Origin: Ruminococcus sp.
GTDB taxonomy: Bacteria > Bacillota > Clostridia > Oscillospirales > Ruminococcaceae
Direction: 5' to 3'
DNA length: 64,000 bases
Assembly (NCBI RefSeq): GCF_017464355.1
Contig: NZ_JAFUAG010000011.1
Location: 1-64,000, forward strand
Part shown: one piece after another, positions 1 through 7,538 of the stretch
How the letters are laid out: each line of letters starts with the position of its first letter
Numbering within the stretch: position 1 is the first letter of the stretch
Made by a program: the position numbers and the translations under genes
Notes under the pieces: generated by a model
The model's database searches: none
Told to the model about the DNA's origin: nothing
Seen by the model: the letters and a program-made list of their open reading frames with translations, nothing else

Positions 1-53
1 CCCTTTAGCACACCAACTAAAAATGCGGTAAACAAAAGGATAATTGAGCGTTG

Positions 54-90
54 TATATCTTTCCCCCGCCTGCGGCGGGGGAAAGATATA
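54..90. repeat. Perfect 17-bp inverted repeat, G/C-rich core
   Basis: The arms 54-70 and 74-90 are perfect reverse complements around a 3-base loop, with a run of five C against five G in the core. It lies downstream of the metal-ATPase gene. No T-run follows on either strand, so it is not a classical intrinsic terminator. It could be an RNA-stabilising hairpin or a repetitive palindrome. Nothing else was recognised in 1-200. Confidence 0.7.
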
Positions 91-200
91 CGCCAAGAAC
101 CTTAAGTTCTGTATAGCCGCTGTTTTTGTGGTGTGTCAGCGTGATAACCACAAAACATAATAAAGTTCAAGATCGGGAAGTCTGTTTTTTAAACGTCATT

Positions 201-2057
201 TCATGCGCTCTTTATCCTCATAGCCCTCATGGCATTGAGTATGGCTATGACAGATACACCCACATCTGCAAAAACCGCCAGCCACATATTTGCTATGCCC
301 AGAGCGCCCAGCACCAGCACCGCAGCCTTTACCCCCAGGGCGAAGACTATGTTCTCACGCACTATTCGTACCGTTTTGCGGGCTATCCTCATGGCCAGGG
401 ATATCTTCTCGGGGTCGTCGTCCATGAGGACTATGTCTGCGGCCTCAATGGCTGCGTCGCTGCCCATGCTGCCCATGGCTATGCCCACATCTGCACGGGA
501 AAGCACGGGTGCATCGTTTATGCCGTCCCCTACGAATACCAGGGTGGACTTGGGCGCCTTCTGACCCAGCAGTTCTTCCACCTTTTCTACCTTGTCAGCA
601 GGCAGCAGCTCTGAGTACACCTTGTCTATGCCCAGCTCAGCTGCCACCTCTTCCGCAGTGGACTTAGCATCGCCTGTCAGCATGACCGTCTGCCTTACAC
701 CGTTCTCTTTCAGCCTGCGTATGGCCGTGGCGGAGGTATCCTTTATCTTGTCGGAAATAACTATGTGTCCCGCATAGCCGCCGTCTGCCGCAACGTGTAC
801 CATGGTGCCCCTGCACCCACATTCAGGCACCTCTACCTGACGGGAAGCCATAAGCTTTTTGTTGCCAGCATAAACTTCCCTGCCGTCAATTACAGCCTTT
901 ATGCCGTGACCCGATATCTCCTCATCTGAGGTTATCCTGCCGCGGTCAACTTCCCTGCCGAACCTTGCGCATACCGACCTTGCTATGGGGTGGTCGGAAT
1001 AGCTTTCCGCATGAGCCGCCAGCTCCAGCAGTTCTTCCTCGGCCATGTCGTGGGAATGTATCTTCGTTACCTCAAAGCTGCCCTTGGTCAAAGTGCCTGT
1101 CTTGTCAAAGACCACCGTCTGTGCGGCAGCCAGTGCCTCCAGATAGTTTCCGCCCTTGACCAGTATGCCGCGCTTGCCTGCTCCGCCAATGCCCCCGAAG
1201 AAACTCAGCGGCACCGAGATGACCAGTGCGCAGGGGCAGGATATTACCAGGAATATCAGTGCGCGGTGTATCCACATACCCCAGCTGCCCCCTGTGAACA
1301 GAGGCGGCAGTACCGCCAGCGCCAGCGCTGCGAACACCACTGAGGGCGTATAGTATCTTGCAAAGCGGGTGATGAAGTTTTCCGCCTTTGCCTTTTTGCT
1401 GGCGGAATTCTCCACCAGCTCCAGTATCTTGGTAACAGTTGAGTCCTCGTACTCCTTGGTGACTTCCACCTTGAGCAGTCCCGACTGATTTATGCAGCCG
1501 CTGACTACCTCGTCCCCCACCTTTACGTCACGGGGCAGGCTCTCGCCTGTGAGGGCTGCTGTGTCCACCGCTGAACTGCCCTCGATGATGACACCGTCAA
1601 GGGGTATCTTCTCACCGGGCTTTATAACGATGATGTTCCCAAGCTCCACTTCCTCAGGGTCTACCTCCTCCAGCTGACCGTCCCTTTCAAGGTTGGCATA
1701 TTCGGGGCAGATATCCATAAGGTCAGATATGGACTTTCTCGACCTGCCCACAGCCACGCCCTGGAACAGCTCGCCTATCTGGTAAAAAAGCATGACCGAG
1801 GCGGCCTCGGGGTATTCCCCCACGAACAGCGCACCTATGGTGGCCACGCACATCAGGAAATTCTCATCGAAGACCTGACCGTGTATTATGCCCCTTACAG
1901 CCTTCCACAGCACGTCCCAGCCTATGACAAAGTAGGGCACCAGAAAAGCTATGAGCCGCAGTATGCTCTTCTCCTCCAGGGGGAGCAGTGCCGCCCCTAT
2001 GAGCAGCACACCTGCTGCGATTATCCTTATAAGTACATTCTTCTGCTTGCGAGTCAT
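201..2057 (-). CDS. cadA: Zn/Cd/Pb-translocating P1B-type ATPase
   Basis: Membrane pump that uses ATP to export soft divalent metal ions. The 618-residue protein shows TGES (170-173, actuator domain), the CPC metal motif in a membrane helix (274-276), the phosphorylation site DKTGT (318-322), an SDHP nucleotide-binding motif and GDGINDAP in the hinge. The last helices carry a Lys in GVKAAV and an Asp in FADVG followed by NAMR, the P1B-2 pattern of ZntA/CadA, so Zn/Cd/Pb is favoured over copper. The N-terminal HMA domain usual in this family is absent; a separate HMA protein is encoded just upstream. The start is the ATG at 2057, 7 bases after AAGGAGG; a TTG directly before it is less likely. 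It is the last gene of the metal operon. The metal choice is inferred from motifs. Confidence 0.92.
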   Translation of the reverse strand: MTRKQKNVLIRIIAAGVLLIGAALLPLEEKSILRLIAFLVPYFVIGWDVLWKAVRGIIHGQVFDENFLMCVATIGALFVGEYPEAASVMLFYQIGELFQGVAVGRSRKSISDLMDICPEYANLERDGQLEEVDPEEVELGNIIVIKPGEKIPLDGVIIEGSSAVDTAALTGESLPRDVKVGDEVVSGCINQSGLLKVEVTKEYEDSTVTKILELVENSASKKAKAENFITRFARYYTPSVVFAALALAVLPPLFTGGSWGMWIHRALIFLVISCPCALVISVPLSFFGGIGGAGKRGILVKGGNYLEALAAAQTVVFDKTGTLTKGSFEVTKIHSHDMAEEELLELAAHAESYSDHPIARSVCARFGREVDRGRITSDEEISGHGIKAVIDGREVYAGNKKLMASRQVEVPECGCRGTMVHVAADGGYAGHIVISDKIKDTSATAIRRLKENGVRQTVMLTGDAKSTAEEVAAELGIDKVYSELLPADKVEKVEELLGQKAPKSTLVFVGDGINDAPVLSRADVGIAMGSMGSDAAIEAADIVLMDDDPEKISLAMRIARKTVRIVRENIVFALGVKAAVLVLGALGIANMWLAVFADVGVSVIAILNAMRAMRIKSA

Positions 2058-2086
2058 CAATGACCCTCCTTAGTGTGTCTGCGCAG

Positions 2087-2208
2087 TTTTCCCCGCCCAT
2101 GGGACGGGGAAATGCGTCTATATGGTGGTGGTTTGGAGTATCTCTTTTTGTCTGTTTTCTTTTGTTCTCACATAAGCTTCCCCGCACCGCAGAGGATACC
2201 TGCGGTGC
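2087..2208. other. Intercistronic spacer with two hairpins
   Basis: The spacer between the HMA gene and the ATPase gene holds two inverted repeats: a near-palindrome TTCCCCG...CGGGGAA at about 2087-2112, and a 9-bp perfect stem with arms 2184-2192 and 2200-2208. Neither is followed by a T-run in the direction of transcription. They may set mRNA processing or relative expression of chaperone and pump; that role is inference. Confidence 0.4.
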
Positions 2209-2227
2209 AGCAAAGCGGCTTTATCTC

Positions 2228-2449
2228 TTACAGTACTATCTGGCAGTCGGGCTCTACCTTCTTGCAGAGCTTTACTACCTTTTCCATAAGTGCGTCCATA
2301 TCGGTGCCGTCAGGTGCCTTTATGGTCATCTTCTGTGTCAGGAAGCTTACTGTGCAATCCTCGACCTCAGGCAGCTCCTTGATGCCGTTCTCCATTTTTG
2401 CAGCGCAGTTAGCGCAATCCAGATCGATAAGCTTGTAAACCTTTTTCAT
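2228..2449 (-). CDS. HMA-domain metallochaperone, 73 aa
   Basis: Small cytosolic heavy-metal-associated domain protein of the CopZ / MerP fold. The metal-binding motif DCANCAAKM lies near residues 10-18 and gives the CxxC pair. The rest follows the beta-alpha-beta-beta-alpha-beta pattern of the family and the length is typical of a single domain. It probably hands metal to the ATPase encoded next, which lacks its own HMA domain, so the two may work as a split ATPase. It starts with ATG and sits 45 bases after the nucleotidase gene in the same operon. Metal specificity cannot be read from the sequence. Confidence 0.88.
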   Translation of the reverse strand: MKKVYKLIDLDCANCAAKMENGIKELPEVEDCTVSFLTQKMTIKAPDGTDMDALMEKVVKLCKKVEPDCQIVL

Positions 2450-2494
2450 AATATTTCGTCCTTTCAGATATATAAAATTTAATTGTTGACTTAT

Positions 2495-3007
2495 TTAAAT
2501 GATACCCAGCTTTCTCAGCACCTCTGCTGTTTCAGCGGAGCTTTTGTGGTGTATGCCCGTTCCGCCCGCAGCATTCCAGCTGTCTATGGTGGACTTAAGG
2601 TCGTCTATCAGCACATAGTCAGCACCCTTGCAGAAGTTCACCTTTTCCTTTTTGTACACGGTGTTCACCTTTATATCGGGGCTGAACAGCCTGTGCATCC
2701 AGCGTACCTTGTCCTCAGCGGAGGTTGGCATATTCTTGTCGGGCTTAGGTATTCCCGTGAGTATCTCACAGCGGCTGCCGTACTTTCTGTACACCACCAT
2801 AAAGAGGTCATAGGCACCCTCCATTATCTCCAGTGTGTCATAGTAATGGGGCACCCCGCTAAGGGTCTGCCAGAGCAGTGCTTCGTAAACAGCGTCACGG
2901 TTCTCCTGGGGCTGGGGTGTCAGCCCGCACTTTCGCACAGCGCCGTCAAAGTCCGCCAGAACACCGTCCATATCAAAATATATCCTGCCAGGTACCATAG
3001 CGATCAT
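2495..3007 (-). CDS. HAD-family 5'-nucleotidase-like phosphatase
   Basis: A 170-residue haloacid-dehalogenase phosphatase. The N-terminal motif FDMDGVLADFD contains both catalytic aspartates (DxD), and VLIDDLKSTIDSW near residue 130 supplies the acidic motif III/IV. Length and sequence resemble the cytosolic 5'(3')-deoxyribonucleotidase (NT5C) group. The start codon overlaps the stop of the upstream methyltransferase gene (ATGA, 3004-3007), so the two are translationally coupled. Its presence in a metal-efflux operon is not explained. The substrate is not known. Confidence 0.75.
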   Translation of the reverse strand: MIAMVPGRIYFDMDGVLADFDGAVRKCGLTPQPQENRDAVYEALLWQTLSGVPHYYDTLEIMEGAYDLFMVVYRKYGSRCEILTGIPKPDKNMPTSAEDKVRWMHRLFSPDIKVNTVYKKEKVNFCKGADYVLIDDLKSTIDSWNAAGGTGIHHKSSAETAEVLRKLGII

Positions 3008-3603
3008 TCCTTTGTTATAATAGCGATGGCGCAGGGCATTCTGCCCTCTACCAGGTCAAATTCAGCCTTGTAGCCGTTCTCTGCGAAGAAACGTTTGTAG
3101 CTTTCCATGTTGAACTGCTTTGTAAAATTCGCCCCGCAGAAGTCGAACAGCTTTACCAGGAATTCACTGCCGTCATTGCCCATATTGATGTAGGTGGGTA
3201 TTATGACCTTGCCCCCCTTTTTGCAGACCCTCAGCAGCTCATCAAGAGCCTTGCAGGGGTCGTCCAGCAGATGTATGACATTGCCTGCCACCACCTTGTC
3301 GAAGACCTCGTCCCTGCATTTAAGCTCCATTATATTCGCCTTGCAGAGCCTTACGTTGTCAAACCTCTTTGTGTTCTTGCGGCACTTTCTCAGCATACCC
3401 GATGAGAAGTCCGTAGCCCTTAAGCTTTTGCACACAGGCGCCATATGCACAGTGATAGAACCTGTTCCGCATGCACATTCAAGCACGTTGTCGTCCCTGT
3501 CTATCTCCTGTGCGACCCTTGCGCCTGTGCCGTCATAGCATTTTCTGTTGTAAAGTCTTTCAAACAGGTCATATACCCCTGATACCATGTCCCAGAAAAG
3601 CAT
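3004..3603 (-). CDS. Class I SAM-dependent methyltransferase
   Basis: A 199-residue Rossmann-fold methyltransferase. The SAM-binding motif I reads LECACGTGSIT at about 38-48, followed by an acidic strand end (ATDFS) and the motif IV region FDKVVAGNVIHLL. It resembles the UbiE/COQ5-like small-molecule methyltransferases. It lies between the ArsR regulator gene (26 bases upstream) and the nucleotidase gene (4-base overlap), so it belongs to the metal operon. By analogy with arsM it could methylate a metal or metalloid, but the cysteine pattern of ArsM is not evident, so the substrate is unknown. Confidence 0.8.
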   Translation of the reverse strand: MLFWDMVSGVYDLFERLYNRKCYDGTGARVAQEIDRDDNVLECACGTGSITVHMAPVCKSLRATDFSSGMLRKCRKNTKRFDNVRLCKANIMELKCRDEVFDKVVAGNVIHLLDDPCKALDELLRVCKKGGKVIIPTYINMGNDGSEFLVKLFDFCGANFTKQFNMESYKRFFAENGYKAEFDLVEGRMPCAIAIITKE

Positions 3604-3629
3604 TTCTGTTATCCCCCCTGCTATCTCTT

Positions 3630-3992
3630 TTATTCCAGTATATGTTCCATGCCCAGGGCAAGTATGCTCCTCACATGGTCATCTGCCAGCGAGTAGAACA
3701 TTACCTTGCCGTCACGGCGGAAGCGTACCAGCTTGTTGTTTTTCAGCACCCTCAGCTGATGTGAACAGGCTGTAGGTGTCAGCCCCAGCAGCTGTGCCAT
3801 GTCCCCGACGCACATCTCGCTTTCAAGCAAGGCATACAGTATACGTATGCGGGTGCTGTCCCCGAAGACCTTGAAAAGCTCTGCCAGGTCGTAAAGCTGT
3901 TCATCGGGAGGTGTTTCCCTGTTCAGCCTTTCTATGTCCTCATCGGTCAGCGCCAGATATTCGGGCTTTTTATTCTCTGCCAATTTTTGCAC
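3630..3992 (-). CDS. ArsR/SmtB-family metal-sensing repressor
   Basis: A 120-residue winged-helix repressor that should release DNA on binding zinc or cadmium. The recognition helix region is TPTACSHQLRVLK. The C-terminal alpha-5 metal site is intact: Asp104, His106, His117 and Glu120 match the SmtB zinc ligands in position and spacing. The N-terminal cysteines and the alpha-3 CxC motif of CadC are absent (ESEMCVGD here), so it is a pure alpha-5 sensor. It is the first gene of the operon and has a 12-2-12 operator upstream. The reading frame opens with GTG at 3992; a TTG at 3983, 8 bases after GGGAG, is an equally plausible start. Confidence 0.92.
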   Translation of the reverse strand: MQKLAENKKPEYLALTDEDIERLNRETPPDEQLYDLAELFKVFGDSTRIRILYALLESEMCVGDMAQLLGLTPTACSHQLRVLKNNKLVRFRRDGKVMFYSLADDHVRSILALGMEHILE

Positions 3993-4065
3993 TCCCTTTC
4001 CTTTATCGGCCTGAGTTCACCTCAGAAAACTGAGTGAAACACGTTATCATTCATCTGTTCATTAC

Positions 4066-4091
4066 AACATTTGAATATCTATTCATATGTT
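4066..4091. promoter_or_regulatory. 12-2-12 ArsR/SmtB-type operator
   Basis: The arms AACATTTGAATA and TATTCATATGTT flank a 2-base centre and match as inverted repeats at 11 of 12 positions. This has the form of known SmtB/CadC operators. It starts next to the -10 box of the promoter at 4100-4128 and covers the predicted transcription start, so a bound repressor would block initiation. Confidence 0.85.
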
Positions 4092-4099
4092 CTGTTTAT

Positions 4100-4128
4100 A
4101 TATTATCATATGCGCCCCTGTTTGTCAA
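4100..4128 (-). promoter_or_regulatory. Sigma-A promoter of the metal-resistance operon
   Basis: On the minus strand the -35 TTGACA (4123-4128) is separated by 17 bases from the -10 TAATAT (4100-4105). The operator lies immediately downstream. Confidence 0.85.
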
Positions 4129-4246
4129 GGGGCAGAAAGAAACTTTTTCCCTGCTCCCGAAAGATTAACATTTTGTTCACACACTTCCCCGCAAAAAAAG
4201 CGGGCAGCCGTGGCAATACCTCAGCTGTCCGCAAATATCTTCTTAT

Positions 4247-4966
4247 TCAGACCTTTATCCTATCCAGCACCTCGCCCACCTTGTCGTGCAGCACCAGCTC
4301 GCAGGAGTCGTCCATGGGGGTGGGGTCACGGTTTATAAGCACCAGGTGCTTCCCCCTGAAATACCGCACCATGCCCGCCGCAGGGTAAACCGTCAGCGAA
4401 GTGCCCGCTATGATAAGACAATCCGCACGGGCTATCTGCTCTATGGCCTCGGTGACGGTGTCGTTGTCAAGACCTTCCTCGTAAAGCACCACATCGGGCT
4501 TTATGGTGCCGCCGCAGCTGCATTTCGGTACACCTGTGCCGTTCAGTATATCCCCGACATCGTAGGGCTTGCCGCAGTCCTCACAGAAATTCCTCAGCAC
4601 CGAGCCGTGCAGCTCCAGCACCTTCCTGCTGCCTGCCGCCTGATGGAGCCCGTCTATATTCTGGGTAACTACAGCGGTCAGCTTGCCCTTAGCTTCCATT
4701 TCCGCCAGCTTAAGGTGAGCCTTGTTGGGCTTGGCGTCAAGGCAGAGCATTTTGTCACGGTAGAACTTGTAGAACTCCTCCGTCTTCTTCCTGAAAAAAG
4801 TGTGGCTTAGTATGGTCTCGGGGGGATAGTCATACTTCTGGTTATAAAGCCCGTCCACCGAACGGAAATCAGGTATGCCGCTTTCGGTGGACACCCCTGC
4901 CCCGCCGAAGAACACAACCCTTTCCGACTCGTCGATGATCTTCTGCAATTTTTCGATACCATCCAT
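4247..4966 (-). CDS. cobB: Sir2-family NAD-dependent protein deacylase
   Basis: Sirtuin that removes acyl groups from lysines using NAD+, releasing nicotinamide. The 239-residue protein shows GAGVSTESGIPDFRS (about 21-35), the NAD-ribose and catalytic motif TQNIDGLHQAAG followed by LELHGS with the catalytic His, and a zinc ribbon with C-x2-C (CEDC) and C-x-C (CSC). GTSLTVYPAAG completes the NAD site. The length is typical of a bacterial single-domain sirtuin. It has its own AAGGAGG ribosome binding site. It is transcribed alone and points away from the small gene at 5125. Bacterial sirtuins act for example on acetyl-CoA synthetase; no such target is encoded nearby. Confidence 0.95.
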   Translation of the reverse strand: MDGIEKLQKIIDESERVVFFGGAGVSTESGIPDFRSVDGLYNQKYDYPPETILSHTFFRKKTEEFYKFYRDKMLCLDAKPNKAHLKLAEMEAKGKLTAVVTQNIDGLHQAAGSRKVLELHGSVLRNFCEDCGKPYDVGDILNGTGVPKCSCGGTIKPDVVLYEEGLDNDTVTEAIEQIARADCLIIAGTSLTVYPAAGMVRYFRGKHLVLINRDPTPMDDSCELVLHDKVGEVLDRIKV

Positions 4967-5070
4967 GATAAGTCCTCCTTTTCAGCTTTCGCCGTAAAAT
5001 ATCTGTACAAGTAAATTATAGCCCATTTGCCAAGCCTTGTCAATAGCGCCCCGTATCCACCGAATGAGCA

Positions 5071-5099
5071 TTGACAGGGCAGCTGAGTCATGCTATAAT
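5071..5099 (+). promoter_or_regulatory. Consensus sigma-A promoter
   Basis: TTGACA (5071-5076), 17-base spacer and TATAAT (5094-5099), a perfect consensus about 26 bases upstream of the start codon of the small gene at 5125. Confidence 0.9.
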
Positions 5100-5124
5100 A
5101 AAAAAAACGCAAGGAGGCTTCATC

Positions 5125-5409
5125 ATGATAACAATAGATACCTGGGCCGTCATAGCGGTAAACGGCAGCGAAGTAAAAGTAGAATGCCCATTCTCCCCCG
5201 GGGGTGATGTGTCATTTTCCATGGAGGAAACAGGAAATTGCAAGGTAGGCGATATCCTCTCCACCGAAACAGGCGGCTGGCTTTACCTGGAATATAAAGA
5301 ACTCAATGACCTGACCGAAGAAGGCAGGAGGATCTTCTGGGACTACATAAAACAAAAAGGCTTCCGCTACTCATTCCTCGAAAAATACGGCTTCATCGCC
5401 GACCCCTGA
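5125..5409 (+). CDS. Small unknown protein, 94 aa
   Basis: A soluble, acidic 94-residue protein starting MITIDTWAVIAVNG. The ATG at 5125 was chosen because AAGGAGG lies 7 bases before it and a perfect promoter is just upstream; the longer frame starts inside the promoter. No signal peptide, membrane helix or recognised motif is visible. Aromatic residues are frequent in the C-terminal half (GWLYLEY, FRYSFLEKYGF). It is a single-gene unit whose end faces the release-factor gene across a long palindrome. The strong promoter and ribosome site argue that it is a real, well-expressed gene. Function unknown. Confidence 0.8.
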   Translation: MITIDTWAVIAVNGSEVKVECPFSPGGDVSFSMEETGNCKVGDILSTETGGWLYLEYKELNDLTEEGRRIFWDYIKQKGFRYSFLEKYGFIADP

Positions 5410-5420
5410 CAAACAAAATG

Positions 5421-5549
5421 CCCCCCAACGTTAAGGGCGGTACTCATAAGAAAGCTTATGTATTTTATTGGGGGAAACCTTTCTGAAGAAAGGTTATCCC
5501 CCAGTAACATATAAGCTTTCTTATAAGCACCGCCCTTGTCGTTGGGGGG
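5421..5549. repeat. Long intergenic palindrome, copy A
   Basis: A 129-bp nearly complete inverted repeat between two convergent genes. Paired segments are 5421-5430 with 5540-5549, 5433-5441 with 5529-5537, 5446-5459 with 5511-5524, and the core ACCTTTCT / AGAAAGGT around position 5485. Its 35-base core is the exact reverse complement of the core of copy B at 16365-16506 and also occurs in copy C. It may act as a bidirectional terminator or as a mobile palindromic repeat. Confidence 0.85.
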
Positions 5550-5555
5550 TGCTGT

Positions 5556-7160
5556 TTACTGCAAAGCGCCTCTGTTGAACTCGCTGAGTTCAAGGCTCTC
5601 ATTTTTCTCCAGTGCCCAGCGGATATTCCACTCGCTGGTGAAGAGCAGCAGATAATTCCCGCGGAAATCCTGCACCAGCTTGGTATCGCTGGAAAGCTTG
5701 AGCTTTTTAACGTCGATATCCTTGTTATCTATCCACCTGATGTGAGAATAGGAAAGGCTCTCCTTGAAAAGCTCCACGTTGTACTCGTTCTTCATGCGGT
5801 ACTCGAAGACCTCCAGCTGCAGCACGCCCACAACGCCGATGATGACTTCCTCCATACCCGTTTCAGGCTCCTGGAAGATCTGTATAGCACCCTCCTGGGC
5901 TATCTGGGTGGCGCCCTTTACGAACTGCTTGCGCTTAAGGGTGTCCTTCTGCCTTACCCTCATGAAATGCTCGGGGGCAAAGGTGGGTATCGGCTCGAAC
6001 TCGAACTTTCTCCTGGGTGAGCAGATAGTATCACCTATGGAGAATATGCCGGGGTCGAACACACCGATGATATCTCCCGCATAGGCCTCGTCGATTATCT
6101 CACGCTCCTGCGCCATTATCTGCTGGGGCTGGGAAAGGCGCATCTTCTTGTTGCCCTGAACGTGCAGTACGTCCATCTCCTTGTCGAACTTGCCCGAGCA
6201 TACCCTCAGGAAGGTTATCCTGTCGCGGTGTGCCTTGTTCATGTTGGCCTGTATCTTGAATACGAAAGCCGAGAACTCCTCGTCAAAGGGATCAATAAGA
6301 CCCTCGCTGCTCATGCGGGCAGTGGGCGAGGTAGTCATCTCCAGAAATCTCTCCAGAAAAGGCTCCACACCGAAGTTGGTCAGCGCCGAACCGAAGAACA
6401 CTGGTGAAAGCTCACCGTTCCTTACCTTGTTTATATCGAAATCATAGCTTGCGCCGTCCAGCAGCTCAATGTCATCAGAAAGGGTCCGGTGCAGGTTCTC
6501 GCCCAGCATATCATCAAGGGTAGGGTCGGAAAGCTCTACCTCCTCCATGGCTACCTTGTGCTTGCCGAAAGCCATTTCAGAATCACTGCTGAAAGATATT
6601 ATGTGCTTGTTATCCCTGTCGTAAACGCCCTTGAACTCCTTGCCGCAGCCTATGGGCCAGTTCACGGGATAGGTCTGTATGCCCAGCTCGCTCTCTATCT
6701 GCTCGATGAGGTCAAAGGGGTTGCGGGCCTCTCTGTCCATTTTGTTTATAAAGGTGAATATGGGTATGTGCCTCATAACGCATACCTTGAACAGCTTTCT
6801 GGTCTGGTTCTCAACACCCTTTGAAGCGTCGATGACCATGACAGCAGAGTCCGCCGCCATAAGGGTGCGGTAGGTGTCCTCCGAGAAATCCTGGTGTCCG
6901 GGGGTGTCCAGAATGTTTATGCAGTAGCCCTCGTACTGGAACTGCATTACCGATGATGTAACAGAGATACCTCTCTGCTTTTCTATCTCCATCCAGTCAG
7001 ATACTGCATGGCGGGAATTCTTCTTGCCCTTTACTGCACCTGCCTGAGCGATAGCGCCGCCGTACAGCAGAAATTTTTCCGTGAGGGTGGTCTTACCCGC
7101 ATCGGGGTGGGAGATTATGGCGAAAGTTCGCCTGCGGTTTATTTCTTCTTTTAAGCCCAT
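5556..7160 (-). CDS. prfC: Peptide chain release factor 3
   Basis: Translational GTPase that recycles release factors 1 and 2 from the ribosome after termination. The 534-residue protein carries the P-loop SHPDAGKTTLTEK (about 18-30), the switch motif RGISVTSSVM, DTPGHQDFSEDTY and NKMDR. Its overall length and the ISHPDAGKTT signature separate it from EF-G and match RF3. The ATG at 7160 follows GGAGGAAAAGCA. It is transcribed alone from a promoter at 7267-7295 and ends against the long palindrome. Nothing unusual was seen in the protein. Confidence 0.96.
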   Translation of the reverse strand: MGLKEEINRRRTFAIISHPDAGKTTLTEKFLLYGGAIAQAGAVKGKKNSRHAVSDWMEIEKQRGISVTSSVMQFQYEGYCINILDTPGHQDFSEDTYRTLMAADSAVMVIDASKGVENQTRKLFKVCVMRHIPIFTFINKMDREARNPFDLIEQIESELGIQTYPVNWPIGCGKEFKGVYDRDNKHIISFSSDSEMAFGKHKVAMEEVELSDPTLDDMLGENLHRTLSDDIELLDGASYDFDINKVRNGELSPVFFGSALTNFGVEPFLERFLEMTTSPTARMSSEGLIDPFDEEFSAFVFKIQANMNKAHRDRITFLRVCSGKFDKEMDVLHVQGNKKMRLSQPQQIMAQEREIIDEAYAGDIIGVFDPGIFSIGDTICSPRRKFEFEPIPTFAPEHFMRVRQKDTLKRKQFVKGATQIAQEGAIQIFQEPETGMEEVIIGVVGVLQLEVFEYRMKNEYNVELFKESLSYSHIRWIDNKDIDVKKLKLSSDTKLVQDFRGNYLLLFTSEWNIRWALEKNESLELSEFNRGALQ

Positions 7161-7266
7161 TGCTTTTCCTCCGTTATATGTCGAACTTGTCTTATGTATT
7201 CATGATGACATACAGTATCACATGGCCTGTTATCCTCCGATCACAATTTTTTCAGCATACCTATTT

Positions 7267-7295
7267 ATTATATCATAAAACCCTCTGCTTTACAA
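7267..7295 (-). promoter_or_regulatory. Promoter of prfC
   Basis: On the minus strand TTGTAA (7290-7295), 17-base spacer, TATAAT (7267-7272), about 105 bases upstream of the prfC start. Confidence 0.7.
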
Positions 7296-7385
7296 GCGGC
7301 ATATTCCAAAAATCCTCCTGCTTAATCACTGCACCCCTTTAGTTAAGCTGACAATTCCCCGTGAAAGCCCCGCTGTCCCATTCAC

Positions 7386-7425
7386 ATAACACCGTTATCT
7401 AAAAATCACATAACAGCGTTATGTG
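7386..7425. promoter_or_regulatory. Two upstream TetR operator-like boxes
   Basis: ATAACACCGTTAT at 7386-7398 and ATAACAGCGTTAT at 7410-7422, the second inside the longer inverted repeat CACATAAC-AGC-GTTATGTG (7407-7425). Both match the 13-base unit of the main operator at 7497-7522. They lie between the prfC and TetR promoters and could extend repression or form a loop with the main site. Confidence 0.6.
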
Positions 7426-7469
7426 AACTTTGAAGTGTTGTGCAACCCTACAAAATGTCTCCCCGGTAC

Positions 7470-7498
7470 TTGACGAACAGGGAAAAATGTTGTAAGAT
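7470..7498 (+). promoter_or_regulatory. Promoter of the TetR-ABC operon
   Basis: TTGACG (7470-7475), 17-base spacer, TAAGAT (7493-7498). The -10 box overlaps the left end of the operator palindrome. Confidence 0.75.
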
Positions 7499-7522
7499 AA
7501 CAGTGTTACGTAACACTGTTAT
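7497..7522. promoter_or_regulatory. TetR operator, perfect 26-bp palindrome
   Basis: ATAACAGTGTTAC and its exact reverse complement abut at 7509/7510. The palindrome covers the -10 end and the predicted transcription start, and lies 16 bases before the TetR start codon. Autorepression is the simplest reading. Confidence 0.85.
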
Positions 7523-7538
7523 CCGAAAAGGAGATCAT

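Larger units (their letters stand above)
7161..7538. other. Divergent intergenic region between prfC and the TetR gene
   Basis: This 378-base gap holds the prfC promoter (7267-7295, minus strand), two upstream operator-like boxes (7386-7398 and 7407-7425), and the promoter and operator of the TetR gene (7470-7522). No additional gene is apparent. Confidence 0.7.

Noticed and set aside
54-90. Intrinsic terminator of the metal operon
   Set aside because: No T-run follows the stem on the minus strand, so it is listed as a repeat instead.
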